From: Plantago elongata
Taxonomy: Eukaryota; Streptophyta; Magnoliopsida; Lamiales; Plantaginaceae
Length of the DNA stretch: 25,925 nt
Direction of reading: 5' to 3'
Assembly (NCBI GenBank): GCA_036897095.1
Contig: JAYMSP010002157.1
Span: 1-25,925 of the forward strand
Shown here: piece by piece, positions 1-12,207 of the stretch
Layout: every line of letters begins with the position of its first letter
Numbering within the stretch: position 1 is the stretch's first letter
The notes under the pieces: model-generated
Told to the model about the DNA's origin: nothing
The model's database searches: none
What the model saw: the letters and a program-made list of their open reading frames with translations, nothing else
Translations under genes and position numbers: made by a program

Positions 1-855
1 TATCGAATAATTCAAACAACCAGATAATTAATTCAATAAATGCAATGCCAAATAAATATCATATCTCATATAATAAATTGAATGTGATCAAGTACATATC
101 AATCCCAATAATGGTTGTCTCTAGGACATACATACTTTCAGAGAGGATAGTGATGCTAGTAAAGCTAAATGATCAGACTTTCTCACTGTAAGGTGTTGAA
201 TACTCACCTTGGGAAACGCATTCCTCCACAGTGAATTTGTCATATCACAACTAATTTATTACTTTATCTCATTGTTTGAAAAAAAAAGTTTTTTTTAAGA
301 AAGTTAAATTCATATATAGCTCCAATTGATATGTACAACAAAATAAGTTTAAGGCATACCTCAAACAGTACAAGTATCACTCAATATCAAAGTTTAACAT
401 ATCAACACGATCTTTAAAGATAACTTGTAACAATCTAAGGAACTATATCTAGTTATAGGATTATGTATAGTAAGCAAAGAACCCAGCAACTATATCTATA
501 ACACGCAATCAACAAATATAACAAAGCATGGCTCTAGCTAGAAATTCAAACTAGGTTCGTAATCCCAATCTACAAAGCTTCCTGCTATCAATCATTCCTC
601 CATGACGCCAGACCAAGTCTGCAGTCACACTTCTGCAAGTGAAAGGCAGTAGATACAACACTGGGAGCCATCAAGTTATCAACTTTGAATCACTCTATAT
701 GAACTTGGAGGGAGAGAGATTTTCAGAGTGACAACTCAGAAATCATACCCAAGGCGTAGACTCCAACTCATCAATGCCACAACCAATCTCAAAAACATAT
801 GTGAGAGAGAAAACAAAAGGACAATAACAAGCATCATATCTGCAGAAGAAAGAAA
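1..855. other. Non-coding, AT-rich left flank
   Basis: I see no gene in this stretch. Short open frames have no recognisable domain and no plausible splice partners. The part nearest 855 may be the 3' tail of the LINE remnant that ends at 856 on the minus strand, but no poly(A)-type tail or target duplication was found to mark its end. Confidence 0.4.
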
Positions 856-1452
856 TCAAATTTTCTGTAATCTGGCAATTATCTGTCTAAAATGTCTACT
901 ACCTGTTCTACCTTTATGTTCTGTGAGCCTGAGAGTAAGGTATTGACTCATCTGATGGCAAACTTGAACTACATCTACCTGCTCATGTCTGAATGTAAAA
1001 GCATTTCTGATGCTCCAAATTTTATCAAGAGTGGCACAGAATGTAGTAGCCCTGATAGTAAAAAGAGGACTATTCTTCCTACTAACTCTATGAAATAAAA
1101 GCATATATTCAGAAAAGACACAAAGGACATGATACAAGTTCATAACATGAAACATGGTTTTTAAATGGGCTGAATCACAGGACAAGAGCCAAAAAGATGG
1201 TCCCTAGTCTCAGCAGCACTAGAACATAAGCCACAAATATCATTATCAATTATACCCCATGTACAAAGTCTGGATTTAGTAGCTAACCTATTTAAGCCCA
1301 AATAAGCCATGAACAAAAGGATACTCTTGGGGAAGAGATTTTATTCCATACCACATGTTCCCATTCCACATAGGGATCATAATTAGAAGGCCAATAGATA
1401 TCATACAACATCTTCACTCTTAGCTTGGCAGGTGCAGAGCTAAAATGTTGAA
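856..1452 (-). pseudogene. LINE-type reverse transcriptase remnant (zf-RVT C-terminal region)
   Basis: Read on the minus strand, this is the C-terminal end of a plant non-LTR retrotransposon polyprotein, the zinc-binding zf-RVT module that follows the reverse transcriptase. Visible pieces are VWNKISSPRVSFCSWLIW (around 1340), then in another frame NRLATKSRLCTWGI followed by C-G-L-C and ETRDHLF (around 1190-1290), then in a third frame SCDSAHLKTMF and KIWSIRNAFTF (about 950-1185). The C-x2-C pair and the tryptophan-rich tail are typical of the domain. At least two frameshifts break it, and the reverse transcriptase and endonuclease are absent because the homology stops near 1452 at AT-rich DNA. 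It is therefore a dead 5'-truncated copy. The family assignment rests on motif recognition only. Confidence 0.7.
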
Positions 1453-2128
1453 TATCATTGTTTAAAATTTTTAATTACATACAAGAATACTAATAACTCA
1501 AAGAATTTTTATTTCCTCATATACAATTTTGATAAATATTCTTTACACATCATTTAGAATACACTATATCAGTTTTTGTATTTAGAATATTATGATGCAA
1601 CTTGATTTAAAAGATTATTTAAAGTTTATAGGTTTATAAAATGTTTTTTGTTTTACTATAATATTTACTTGATAATAAAATAAAATTTATAATGTAAATA
1701 TTTATCATATTTATAATTTATACTATAAATATAATAATATTCTTTAAAGAAAGTACAAATAATTAAGATTAATATTAATAAATATAGTTAGTAATAATTC
1801 AAATAAAAATATTTGGCATAAGATGAATAACACAATATTATTTCATAAAAATTATGTACGAAGTATACAACTAATAATTAATATATTAAATAAAATATAA
1901 AAAAGACATAATAATATATGGTAGGATGAGGCGCAACGAAATTACCTCACACTGCATTATTATGTTTTGGAAATATATGTATGTCTTTAAATTTGTATGT
2001 AACATAAATATTGAAGGGTTTGAAAAATAAATTTAACTGGTGTTAATTCTACATTATTTGTTGGACCTGAGAATAAATATGGTTGGAATCTTCTAGATAG
2101 AAGCAGCTAAATCAGTGAATACATCCTA
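1453..2128. other. Very AT-rich spacer
   Basis: This stretch is strongly AT-rich up to about 1920 and somewhat less so afterwards. It separates the LINE remnant from the aminotransferase fragment. I see no coding frame, no clear inverted repeat and no RNA gene. Confidence 0.4.
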
Positions 2129-2428
<300 letters not shown>

Positions 2429-2465
2429 GAAATCTGCACTTGTTTTCTAGAGTCTTGAACAATTC

Positions 2466-2471
2466 AATAAA
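2466..2471 (+). promoter_or_regulatory. AATAAA polyadenylation-type signal after the aminotransferase fragment
   Basis: An AATAAA hexamer sits 38 bp downstream of the pseudogene stop codon. It suggests that some original 3' UTR was duplicated along with the exons. Whether it is used is unknown. Confidence 0.35.
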
Positions 2472-2806
2472 AGCAAACTTCCTCCAAGTTTGTTGATGTT
2501 TGGTCTACTTTCTGTTAACAACCATCTTATCAAATTATGTTGTACGACTATAACAATCTTTTGGCCCATCATGATTCGATGGAAATGCCAGCAAAAATAA
2601 ATTATAACCGGAATATTATTTTAATACAAAATCTTCGATAATAAGCATATGTAAGCCAAGAATCAAAACTGAATTGGATTACGATAAATATAGTTGAGGT
2701 TTAACATCCAGCAAGCCAAAAAGATCCTCCCATCAACTCCATTACAAAACTGAGAAACAAAAGCTTCATGCACCGTATACTCTCTCACATAACCAAATGC
2801 AGTACA

Positions 2807-5800
2807 CTAATATCTTACGACCTGTGTCCCTCCGTCTTCACCTTTCTTTCCGTACGGGTTGTCCCGACTGAATCCATTCCGACTCCCATCAGTCTTGTGC
2901 TTCTTCCTAAACTTTGAAGCATTGCTGTCAATGTTTATGTTCACTTTCGGAGGACAAGAAAAACAAAACGAAGCAGCCACAGCCTGCAAAAGAACACCAC
3001 TCAGTTAACAGGAGAAATGCATCTGACTTGGTTCTGATTCCATATGTGGAACATTGCACAGAAGCTTGACTAAAACTCTCAAGACAGGTGCATAACTCAA
3101 ATCAAATGAGAGTATAGTTTACAGTTTACTCGTGGAATAATAAAAATGTTGCCGTGAAATCAATTACTTAAGACTCCAAGGAAAATGCAATCACTAATCA
3201 GAAACAGTTTTCCTTTTTAACTTCTTAATCTCATGAACAGCATTTCACAACACGCTTAACAAGAAAGATCGCCAGGCAACAAAGATAAAAACCACAATAA
3301 GTGGAATTCAGTACCTGTAAGTCGAGCCTGTGGACATTAAAGATTTCCTTCATGGAGTGTGAATTGTATGCAAGGATATAGGATCTGTAAGCATCTTTAG
3401 CTGACTTGTTCAGATAATAATTGTTACCAACCAGCTTTTCCTGCAACCCCGATGGGTATAGTGTGTTAATTACTCAGGTCTTGCACATGATTAAAAAATA
3501 GGAATGGAGATGAGAATTTCAAGAATTAACAAAATTGTGCAAAATGATTACCAAATGTGTCTGTATATTTGCAAGCTTCTTGTGATCAAATTCATATTCC
3601 TTCAGAGGCACTTTTGCAGCCTGAATTTTCCAGTAGAACACACTTCAGTATTTATTGTAAACAAATAAATAGATCCAGGAAAATGAAAGGCAGGGTGCGT
3701 TGACAGGAAGAAGCTGCTTAATGATCCATAGAAAATTATAGTTTTAGGCTTGATAAAAAAAGAACTATGGAGTATTGGAGCCTACCAAATTCCTGGTGTT
3801 GAGAAATACCAGTGCAAGGGAAATAAATTGGTGAGATAGCGGGGAAAATGCAAGGGAACAATGAACGTAATCAGGCAACACACACAGATGGTGACCTTTG
3901 GATGGGGATGGGGGTTGACGTAGTTGGACGTGGCCAAATCTTATGACCAGAAGGGCTTAGTTTATAGTTTGTAATAAGCTAAGGTAACAACCACATTACT
4001 TCTAACATGACCAATTTAATTTATTTCGGCCCATAAATCGAAATTGTGATGATACAGACCTTAAGGTATTTAAGAAACTGCAACTCTTCTGGGGTCAAGA
4101 ATAGCAGAGCATGCCCTTTGGCACCTTCACCACGTGCTGTTCGACCGACCCTGTGGATATATTCCTGGGAGAAGGGATATAAAACCACATGTAAGAGACT
4201 CGCAAATTATAATGATAGTGACACTATAATGCAAATCACTTATCAATACCTTAGGCTCATCTGGTGGATCATATTGCACAATCCAATCCTGCAAAAATGA
4301 AATAGAAAACTGATCAGAACAGAGTAAGATTACAAAGAGTTAGCTCAAGAATAACAGAAGAATAATATGCCAGTGAATTCTTTTTATCATTCTCAAGAGT
4401 CAAGACCCTCAAACGCAACCCTTACTGCGGGGATCGAGCCCAAACTTTGCATGTTGCACTTCTACACTATCCATTGGGCTTTGATTTTTTGGATAATCAC
4501 TTAATCGGTCTTAATTAATAACTCGCCAAAGTAAAGACACCAAAAGTGAAGCACACCATCCTAAAGGACTTTCCATTCCTTTAAGTACAACACATTTTCA
4601 TTTGTTGCTTACCTTGTTACTCAATACAGGAATGTTATAATCCAATTATTATTGCTTCCTGTTTCTTTTCTCAGCATCTCCCCGTTTCAGGATTCTTATC
4701 TTTGCACATTACTCTCCCATCTTTCATGTTTTAACAATTCAACATTCGCAAATTAAGCAATATTATTTTGCGCCCCCTCCCAACGCCCTCTTATTCCATT
4801 ATAACCCCTAATTAATTCACACAAAGTCTTCAGTGTTCATTAATTGGCATGCAAAAGGCCATTACGCAGTTTCCTATTCAGGGAATGGTATAATTATAAT
4901 CAAGATGACAAAGCCAGAGGAGGGTGTGGGCCAAAACAACCAAAAAACATACCACGGCAGGAATATCAAGACCACGTGCAGCTACATCCGTACATAATAA
5001 GATTCCCTTCTCAGCTTTACAGAAATCAAAAAATGTAGTTGTACGTTTCTGCTGTTTTTGCTGGCCATGGATGTCATGGCAATCGATCTTGATGTATCTA
5101 AACAGTTCAGCATGGAATTTGACAGAATTACATGTCGAGAAGAAAACCATCACTTTCTTCGACAAATTCCTTTTCAAGAAGGAATACAGAAGAGTAAATC
5201 TCTTGGCACTAGGAACAAGACACCAGCCTTGTTGCAATCCTTCGTTCGTGACCTGCAAAGTTAAAAGTTAGCACACTGAGAAATTTCTGTATCTACAAGA
5301 CACAAAATAAAATAAACGGATAGCATACCCTCTTCCTTCCATCATCTACATCAATATACACTGGTGTTGTCTGGAATGATAATCGTGCAAGATCCTCCAC
5401 CTGAAAATGAAAATATATATCATTTTCAGATTTTCTCTGTCAAAGCAACCTAGTTTTCTAATCCACGGGGAAATATCATTACTGACACAATGCACTGAAC
5501 TTGCAGAGAGGGGCCAGTCATCTTGAATCAATTAAACAATATTCACCATGGGCATTCATGATTTGAGCATATTGAACAAAAATTACTATTTTCTTTTTAA
5601 CTCAGTACCAAGGATCTTTGGAGTGGTGAACAAACACAGTACCTTTTTTGTTTGTGTAGCAGAGAAAAGAGCTGTTTGCCTCGTCTGCACAAGAACAATA
5701 TTGTATCAGATTGCTTGATATGGAACGAGTAATCTTTCAACTATCACAAGCAATAACATATTGTTATTATCGGAACTATTTTACATTAGACCTTCTGCAT

Positions 5801-8116
5801 TCCACCTCATTACATCCATGTATTTTTGTACGATAGTAACGGCACTGATGGTTTATAAGATAAAATGATCGTTGTGATAAGTAAATTAGCTATACAAATT
5901 ATCAAAAAAATATTACTGCACAAGCGCACAAACCAATAAAAACAAATAAAAGAGGAGAAGAAAAGAAAACAAAAGATAAGGAAGCAATTTTAGTAGGCAT
6001 AGCAAACAGATACAATCAGGAAACTACACCAGTTCCAGTTTACCTTTGGCAAAATACTAATAATCTGCTTCATTTCAATTTCAAAGTTAGCTTCCAGAAT
6101 CCTGTCAGCTTCATCAATCATAAGGCACTGAAAAACCCCGATAATGAAATAGTAAGTTACAACATGAAAGTTTTGGCTGAAACAATTAGGGATTTCTGGA
6201 TCTCCAGCACAGAAACTCCTTAAAAAAAAGAGCTGAGGAAAGAAAAAGGCTAAGATACCGTACCTTGAGGTTTTTATAAATGAAACCTTTAGTGTTTTGA
6301 AGGTGGTCAAGAAGACGACCAGGTGTTCCAACTATTAAATTGGCTCCTTTGGCGAGGCGCTCAGCTTCTCCTCTTCGTGTAGCACCACCAATCACTAATG
6401 CAAGGGTCTGGGAATGATACTTCAATAGATCTTCGGCCACAGCATGTGTCTGTATCATATCAATGGAACTTAATTTAGATGAAAACGGAGACAAAAAAAC
6501 ACTCGGAAACTAACTGGTGGAATGCTGTTTTCCAAGACATAACAATTAGGCCTTATAACTGCGGGGTGGGTGTATATATGTTGGCCAATGCATAGCAATA
6601 GAACATGAAACTATCATGGATTTTCTTGCAGCGTATCAAGTGATTAGATGAAATCTAATACAAAGTATTTCTTCTTCACAACTTGCTACATCCGCCAAAA
6701 CATTTTTCTACATTACTCGATAGGAGGCAGCAGAACTCATTCATTTCACAATGTTTAAGAAAATCACTCGATACATGTATAGTGGACAGAGAAAGCATAT
6801 GTTCAAAGAGAGATAATCTGCTCAGGGAGCTACAGGCAACTTTGTAGAACTACATCAAAATATTAGAAGATATTAGAAGTAGTTGAGTGTAGGCAAATAA
6901 GTTATGCCCAAGCGAATGATGTTTCCAATACCTGTATGGCCAACTCCCTTGTAGGACAAATGATAATAACACCAGCTCCATTGCGTGGTGCAAATCTGGT
7001 GTGATACAACAATTCCACAGCTGGTACCAAAAAAGCAAGGGTCTTCCCCGAACCTGTCCTGGCAGCTCCAAGAACATCTTTACCTTCCAAAAGTGGTGGA
7101 ATAGATCTTGCTTGGATCTTTATTCACCAAAAAGAAAACAAATGATGAGTTTTCAGATTAATTTACAGTCCTGATCTCAAGTAGGTGAGTTCCGACACAG
7201 TAGCTATCAGCATAAAAGTAGCATCCTCGGAGGAGGTCAAATTCTTGCAGGAGTATGAAATATTAGCTGAATTGAGGAATTATGATATTAACAATACGAA
7301 CACAATAACTGAGCAAAGTTTCTTTGATAACGCTTAGCAGGCATGTCTAAGATGCATACCAAGTACCAGCTCCATTGATAACGCTTAGCAGGCATGTCCG
7401 AAACATGAACAAATTATAAGAATTTCTACATTTCTTCTACAGGCACATTTTCAGTTATGCTAACCTAAAGTTAGCATCAACAAAATCCAAGACTGCAGTG
7501 AAGCATGAACCTCAAATTATCAGCCCAGAAACTAACATCTTATAAATTATCCACCTTTCCGTTTCTTCAAGGCATTCTACCAAGCATACCTAATTTGTTC
7601 TACATGACAATATAATTGTAACAGCACAAATACAAGATTATTAACCTCGTAATACTTAAAAAAAATACTTCCTTTAGAAGCAAATGGTAATTGACAGATA
7701 CCAAAAACACAAACTTGTACATGTAAGTTGTAAAAAGATGGAATTTTTACCTGAGTCATATACTGAAAACCAATATCATTGATGGATTTCATAGTGGGTT
7801 CTGACAATGGCAGAGCTGCAAAAGCTTCAACGCTCATAATCCCGGAACCACTCGTCTTCTTGGGCTTAACTTGCTCTTCTTCTTCTTGCTTATTTCCCTC
7901 TTCCTCATGTTGCTCATTCTCTGGTGGTGCTACTTCTTCTTGTTCATGGGTCGTTTCTATGAGGTCTCTGTCTTTTCTCTTTTTGCCCTTTTTCTTGGAG
8001 GAATCAATGGCTACGTTAGTTTCAGCTTCTTCTTGATTGTTGTGAGTATTCTCCTTGTTTCGCTTCCTGTTACGCTTTTTCTTGGAAGAATCTGAGCTTA
8101 TTTGAATATTTTCCAT
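2807..8116 (-). CDS. RH51: DEAD-box ATP-dependent RNA helicase, HAS1/DDX18 type (plant RH51/RH27-like), 12 exons
   Basis: ATP-dependent RNA helicase of the HAS1 group, nucleolar factors for pre-rRNA processing and 60S ribosome assembly. Minus-strand coding exons: 8116-7751, 7117-6932, 6449-6264, 6127-6044, 5684-5643, 5400-5329, 5252-4953, 4288-4250, 4164-4060, 3620-3552, 3440-3315, 2983-2807. The total of 1752 nt gives 583 residues. All 11 introns are GT-AG and phase 0. Residues 1-93 are a Lys/Glu-rich basic-acidic tail suited to nucleolar targeting. Core motifs: Q motif about 99-124, Walker [10 protein letters not shown] (140-148), PTRELA (177-182), TPGR (226-229), DEAD (251-254), SAT (282-284), TDVAARGLD (400-408), HRVGRTAR (429-436). 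The C-terminus has the family-typical [20 protein letters not shown] and [15 protein letters not shown] blocks. All catalytic motifs look intact. RH51 and RH27 cannot be told apart with certainty; the symbol is given by family. Confidence 0.93.
7324..7398. repeat. 24-bp direct repeat pair in helicase intron 1
   Basis: The 24-mer beginning TTGATAACGCTTAGCAGGCA occurs at 7324-7347 and identically at 7375-7398, a period of 51 bp. It lies in the first intron (7118-7750) and has no coding role. A local tandem duplication is the simplest explanation. Confidence 0.85.
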
Positions 8117-8330
8117 TGGATGGAATGGCGGCGGCTGAATGGTGGACGGCGATTCTTCGGCGGCAAAGGTGATGGTTTGTAGCCTCCTTTTGCTGCTGAT
8201 GGTGGTGAATAAGTAGCGAGCTAGGTATTCAAACGGGCGGATCTAAGCAGGCCTTGTTCTACCACCCAGTCCAAGATACCACGACAATTAACGCATCCAA
8301 CACCTGACGATGTTTTCTTACAATTCGGTC
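8117..8330 (-). promoter_or_regulatory. 5' UTR and proximal promoter of the helicase, cut short by the MULE
   Basis: Only about 214 bp separate the helicase start codon from the inferred transposon terminus. The half next to the gene is richer in G and C and CCG/CGG triplets, as plant 5' UTRs often are. I could not find a TATA box or the telo-box common in ribosome-biogenesis promoters, so the core promoter is not pinned down. Confidence 0.4.
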
Positions 8331-8387
8331 TACCTCCCTCGTAGATATCACAATTACAGATTAGTCCCTATTATTTGAGTTATTACA
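8331..8387 (+). repeat. Left terminal inverted repeat of the MULE
   Basis: TACCTCCCTCGTAGAT starts this arm and ATTAGTCCCT follows 16 bp later. The reverse complement of 12208-12263 carries TACCCCCTCCTAGAT and ATTAGTCCCT at the same spacing, ending in ATTACA in both. The pairing was made by eye. Confidence 0.55.
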
Positions 8388-9090
8388 TAGTAGTTCAAAA
8401 CCCCCATCCGGATTTGACCAATGCCAAAACCACTATCCACGTTGACTTTCATTGTCCAGGTGAAAAAGAAAAAAGAGAGGAGAATTTCAAATAAAAAACT
8501 AAAAGAAACATTTTTCTTTTATTTTGAGGAGAGAAAATTAAGTCCAACCGCCAAACACTTGTTCCTTTTTTCTATACTTGACGGTTGTGAATTCTTCAAT
8601 CACCACACGAAAGCCATCACTATATACATCATCATCATCGTTCAAAAGTTGATGCTTATCGAGTGTTGTCGGAAACGTATTTCATTATAATTGTTGGTAA
8701 AATCACATAATTTAATTTGGACACAAAAAAGAGACGGCTTGGACAAGTTGAACAGGTATGTATGATCACTCTTTTTCTTTTCCTTCACTATGTTGTATTG
8801 GAGTATTATAAGTTTATATTAAGTTGGTGTTATGATTGGGACACCATTACACATTGTTGTCAATTTCAAAATTCACTTCTATTATTTTTTGTTAAAGATT
8901 GAATATTTGCTAGTGAAGTTATTATATTAGCTGAATTTATGAGTACCAGTTGGTTTATGATATCATAATTGCATAATGTGCAGTTGCAATGCAAGTTTAA
9001 GGAGTGAATAATCAGATGTATGGGTGGATAGCAGAGTTATACCAGTTTGGTTTTGTGAGGATTAAGTAAACAATTGAACAATTGAAGACG
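8388..9090 (+). other. MULE 5' internal region, no confident coding exon
   Basis: This stretch between the left inverted repeat and the first transposase ATG has donor-like (GTATGT near 8757) and acceptor-like sites and may hold a 5' UTR or an eroded first exon. I see no recognisable protein motif here. Several MuDR-type genes have a longer N-terminus than the one readable from 9091. Confidence 0.35.
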
Positions 9091-11523
9091 ATGAGCAGGG
9101 TAATGGAGGGCAAGAAGAGCATGCTAATGGAGGGTAGGAAGAGCATGGTAATGGAGGGCAGGAAGAGCATGGATGAAACAAATGAGGATACTATGTTCCA
9201 GGAAGAAGATGATGATATTGCAGATGGGGAGTGGATGGATGATGAGTTCCAGGAAAATAATGAGAGCTGGGATAGAGAATTTACTGTGGGACAAACATTT
9301 GAAGACATTCATTGTCTTAGAGATAGGGTAAAGGAGTATATTATCAAGGTTGGAATTCAGTGTACTAGAAAGAAGAATGACACTCACAGGTTTACAACTC
9401 ATTGTGCTGGAAGAGGTTGTTTATGGAGATTGCATGCTGCAGTTCTGGAGGATAAAGGGACCTTCATGGTGAAGACATACAATGGTGTGCATCAATCTGT
9501 TAGAAAGGACAACCAAAAAGAGGCAGAATCAGTTTGGCTATCAAAAAAGGTTGTGGAACAACGAAGAAACAAACCGAATCTTGATGCAAATGAGCTTGTG
9601 AAATGGGCAACCAAGGAACTTAAAGTGATTGTGCCATACATGAGAATGTATAGGGCAAGGATTAAAGTCATCAACTTAATTGGTGGGAATTCAGAAGAAG
9701 GATTTGCTTTGTTGTCTAAATACAGAGAGATGGTTAGAAGGACAAACCACAGAAGCATTGTTGAATTGGATTGTGAGATTGAGCGAATCTCAAGAGAGCC
9801 ATTGTTTAGGAGATTCTTCATGGGCTTGGATGGACTGAAAACTGGATTTTTGAATGGCTGTCCACCCTTCTTGTTCTTTGATGGATGCCATTTAAGAGGG
9901 AAATATGGTGGATACCTTCTTAGTGCAGTTGGTCTTTGATGCCAACTGTGGCATCTTTCCTGTGGCTGTTGCTACTGTAGAGTCTGAAAACAAAGAGAGT
10001 TGGGATTACTTTTTACACTGTCTTGGGAGGATGGTTGAACCATTTGAGCAAGACAAGCCATGGCATTTCATGGCTGACCGACAAAAGGTAACACAATGCT
10101 TCTTCTTTTTTTTTCCGTCCTTTTTCATTACATCTTTCTTGCATCTATCTTACAACAAAAACTAATGCTTACTTCTTACTTGTTTTCATAGGGATTGGTA
10201 CCAGCAATTGAGGAGCAATGTCCTCATGTCATCAACAGAAAATGTGCCAAGCATATATACGACAATTTCAACATAAAATGCTCAGGTCAAGCATTAAGGA
10301 GGTATTTTTGGCAAGCTTCAACAACCTACATCTTGTACATTTTCAACAAGGCCATGGGTAAGCTTCTAATTGCTTGTCATGCTGCTCATCATGAATGGTT
10401 ATCTAATATATCAATAGGACATTGGGCTAGACACTCATATGATACAACTGTTAAGATTTATCATTGCACTAACAATCTAAGCGAGTCTTCTAATGCATGG
10501 GTGAATCCCATTAGAGGTTATTCAGTGTTGAATTTACTTGAAGGTCTTAGATGTCAAATTATGAAGAGGGTTAACTTTAGAAGACAAGAAGGACTCACTT
10601 GCACTTCAATTGTAATGCCAAAAACATTGGCAAAGTTGAACGAGTATAAAGATCAGTCTAGGTCTCTTAGAATCTTATCAGAAGCTGCAAATATCTATGA
10701 GGTTGAAGACTTGAGCGTTAGATCTGTTGTGAATTTGGAGACAAGATCTTGTGATTGCAGAAGATGGGATATAGGTGGAATACCTTGTAGGCATGCATGT
10801 GTTGCTATGAGTAAAAATAGAGAAGATGTGGAGAATTATCTTTCTCCCAGCCATACGAAGGCAGCCTACATAGAGCATATGACTTCATGCTCTACCCTGT
10901 TCCACAATCTAATTTATGGCCACCTAATCTTCCTAATGATGAGATTTGCAAGCCTCCAGATGTGAGAAGGGCACCTGGAAGACCACCAACCGTGAGAATT
11001 AGGTATCCATCTGAACCACCTAAGAGCAAGACACCTGTGCATCAACAAAGGGCAGCTTGCAAGTGCAGAACTTGTGGAAAAACTGGACATAATTCAAGAA
11101 AATGTCCTATGAATGGTGGTGGATCAAGGACTTCAAGGGTTGCACCTCATGTATGAATTTTCTATTCTTGAAATTATTTTATATGAAAATAACACGTCTA
11201 ATTTTCTATCTTATTTCCATATTTTATGCTTTCTTGTTGCAGCCTGCTCCTAGTAATTCTAATGTTGGTGGATCACATGCAAGGAATCATGTTACTAGTA
11301 GGACATCAAATCAGGTGGTTTTCATCATGTTTAGTTGTAACTTTTCATTGATAATATGCTCAATCCATTAGTCTGTTATTGATCGGTAGTTTTATAGTTT
11401 GCAGAAGCCGGTGGTAGAGGAAACACAAGCCAAGGGACAAATGCTAGAAAGAGGAAAAGATCAAATGTTGGACCATCAAGTCAACACATCACCCAGCCTT
11501 CTCAAAACCCTCCTTCTCCATGA
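9091..11523 (+). pseudogene. MuDR-type MULE transposase, two frameshifts
   Basis: Encodes a Mutator-family transposase that would bind element ends and cut by a DDE reaction. Exons: 9091-10087, 10192-11150, 11243-11314, 11398-11523, joined by GT-AG introns. Order of parts: acidic N-terminus with three 8-residue repeats; MuDR DNA-binding region from FTVGQTFEDIHCLRDRVKEY; MULE catalytic core with D in FFDGCHLRGKYGG (9880), D in FMADRQKG (10076) and E in TNNLSESSNAW (10483); SWIM finger C-D-C...P-C-R-H (10750-10794); a CCHC knuckle C-x2-C-x4-H-x4-C (11064-11105); a basic tail with ARKRKR. Frame is lost twice: an extra T in the TTT at 9935-9937 creates a stop at 9937-9939, and about one base is missing near 10885 so that the MLYPVPQSNLWPP block is in another frame. 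The three catalytic codons and both finger motifs survive, so decay looks fairly recent. Confidence 0.85.
9100..9171 (+). repeat. 24-bp in-frame tandem repeat in the transposase N-terminus
   Basis: Three consecutive 24-bp units give VMEGKKSM, LMEGRKSM and VMEGRKSM. The copies differ at only a few bases, so they are a recent tandem expansion within the reading frame. Confidence 0.9.
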
Positions 11524-12207
11524 TGATGATCATATTTTAAGACTTTTATTATTTTGTTTGATGATCATTTATTGATCAGTACTTTTGCATGGGTATGATA
11601 CCCTTAGATGTTATGTGGTGACATGATATGGTGAAGACAAGCTTTTTAACTTGACTTTATATGATTTTTGGAATGAAGACAAACTTTATATGAATTTTGG
11701 AATGATGATTTGTTATGGTGAAGATACAGATTTTGTTTGGGAATACAGAATTTTCTTTTAATCATTTACTTGATCAAATACAACAATTTTAATGTTGAAA
11801 TCTAAGATTAGAGATACTGCAATTTGCAATTAATAGTAAAGCATGGAAAGAAAAAAATTACTGAAGTTGGCGCCAGTTAGTAAAGCATGGAACACTAAAT
11901 CGTCAAGATTAAGACCATGATCCAATAAATATATTTTTATAATTACATCCGAAGTCTATAATATTTAACTTCAATTACATACTAGTCCATACAAAAGTTG
12001 GTTTCAATTAGGTTATGAAGGAAACCATTTACAATTAAAAAGATTAAAGTAAAAAATATTAAAAAATTAAAGTAAAATATAAAAAATTAATTTAAGTAGA
12101 TGAAACCACCTAGTGGTATGACACCTCATCAAAACCACCTTCCATGTCATCACACGGTTGACCAAATGGACCTATCAGTAATTCTAGATATTTATTTTGG
12201 ATTCAGG

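Noticed and set aside
728..1098. Plus-strand open frames overlapping the LINE remnant
   Set aside because: The minus strand carries recognisable zf-RVT motifs; the plus-strand peptides have none.
1453..1925. Possible MITE in the AT-rich block
   Set aside because: No convincing terminal inverted repeats or target duplication could be paired by eye; the base composition alone produces many short matches.
4924..5271. 115-codon plus-strand open frame
   Set aside because: It is antisense to helicase exon 7, whose minus-strand frame carries the conserved helicase motifs.
7779..8095. Plus-strand Ser/Leu-rich open frames
   Set aside because: These are antisense shadows of the Lys/Glu-rich N-terminus of the helicase.
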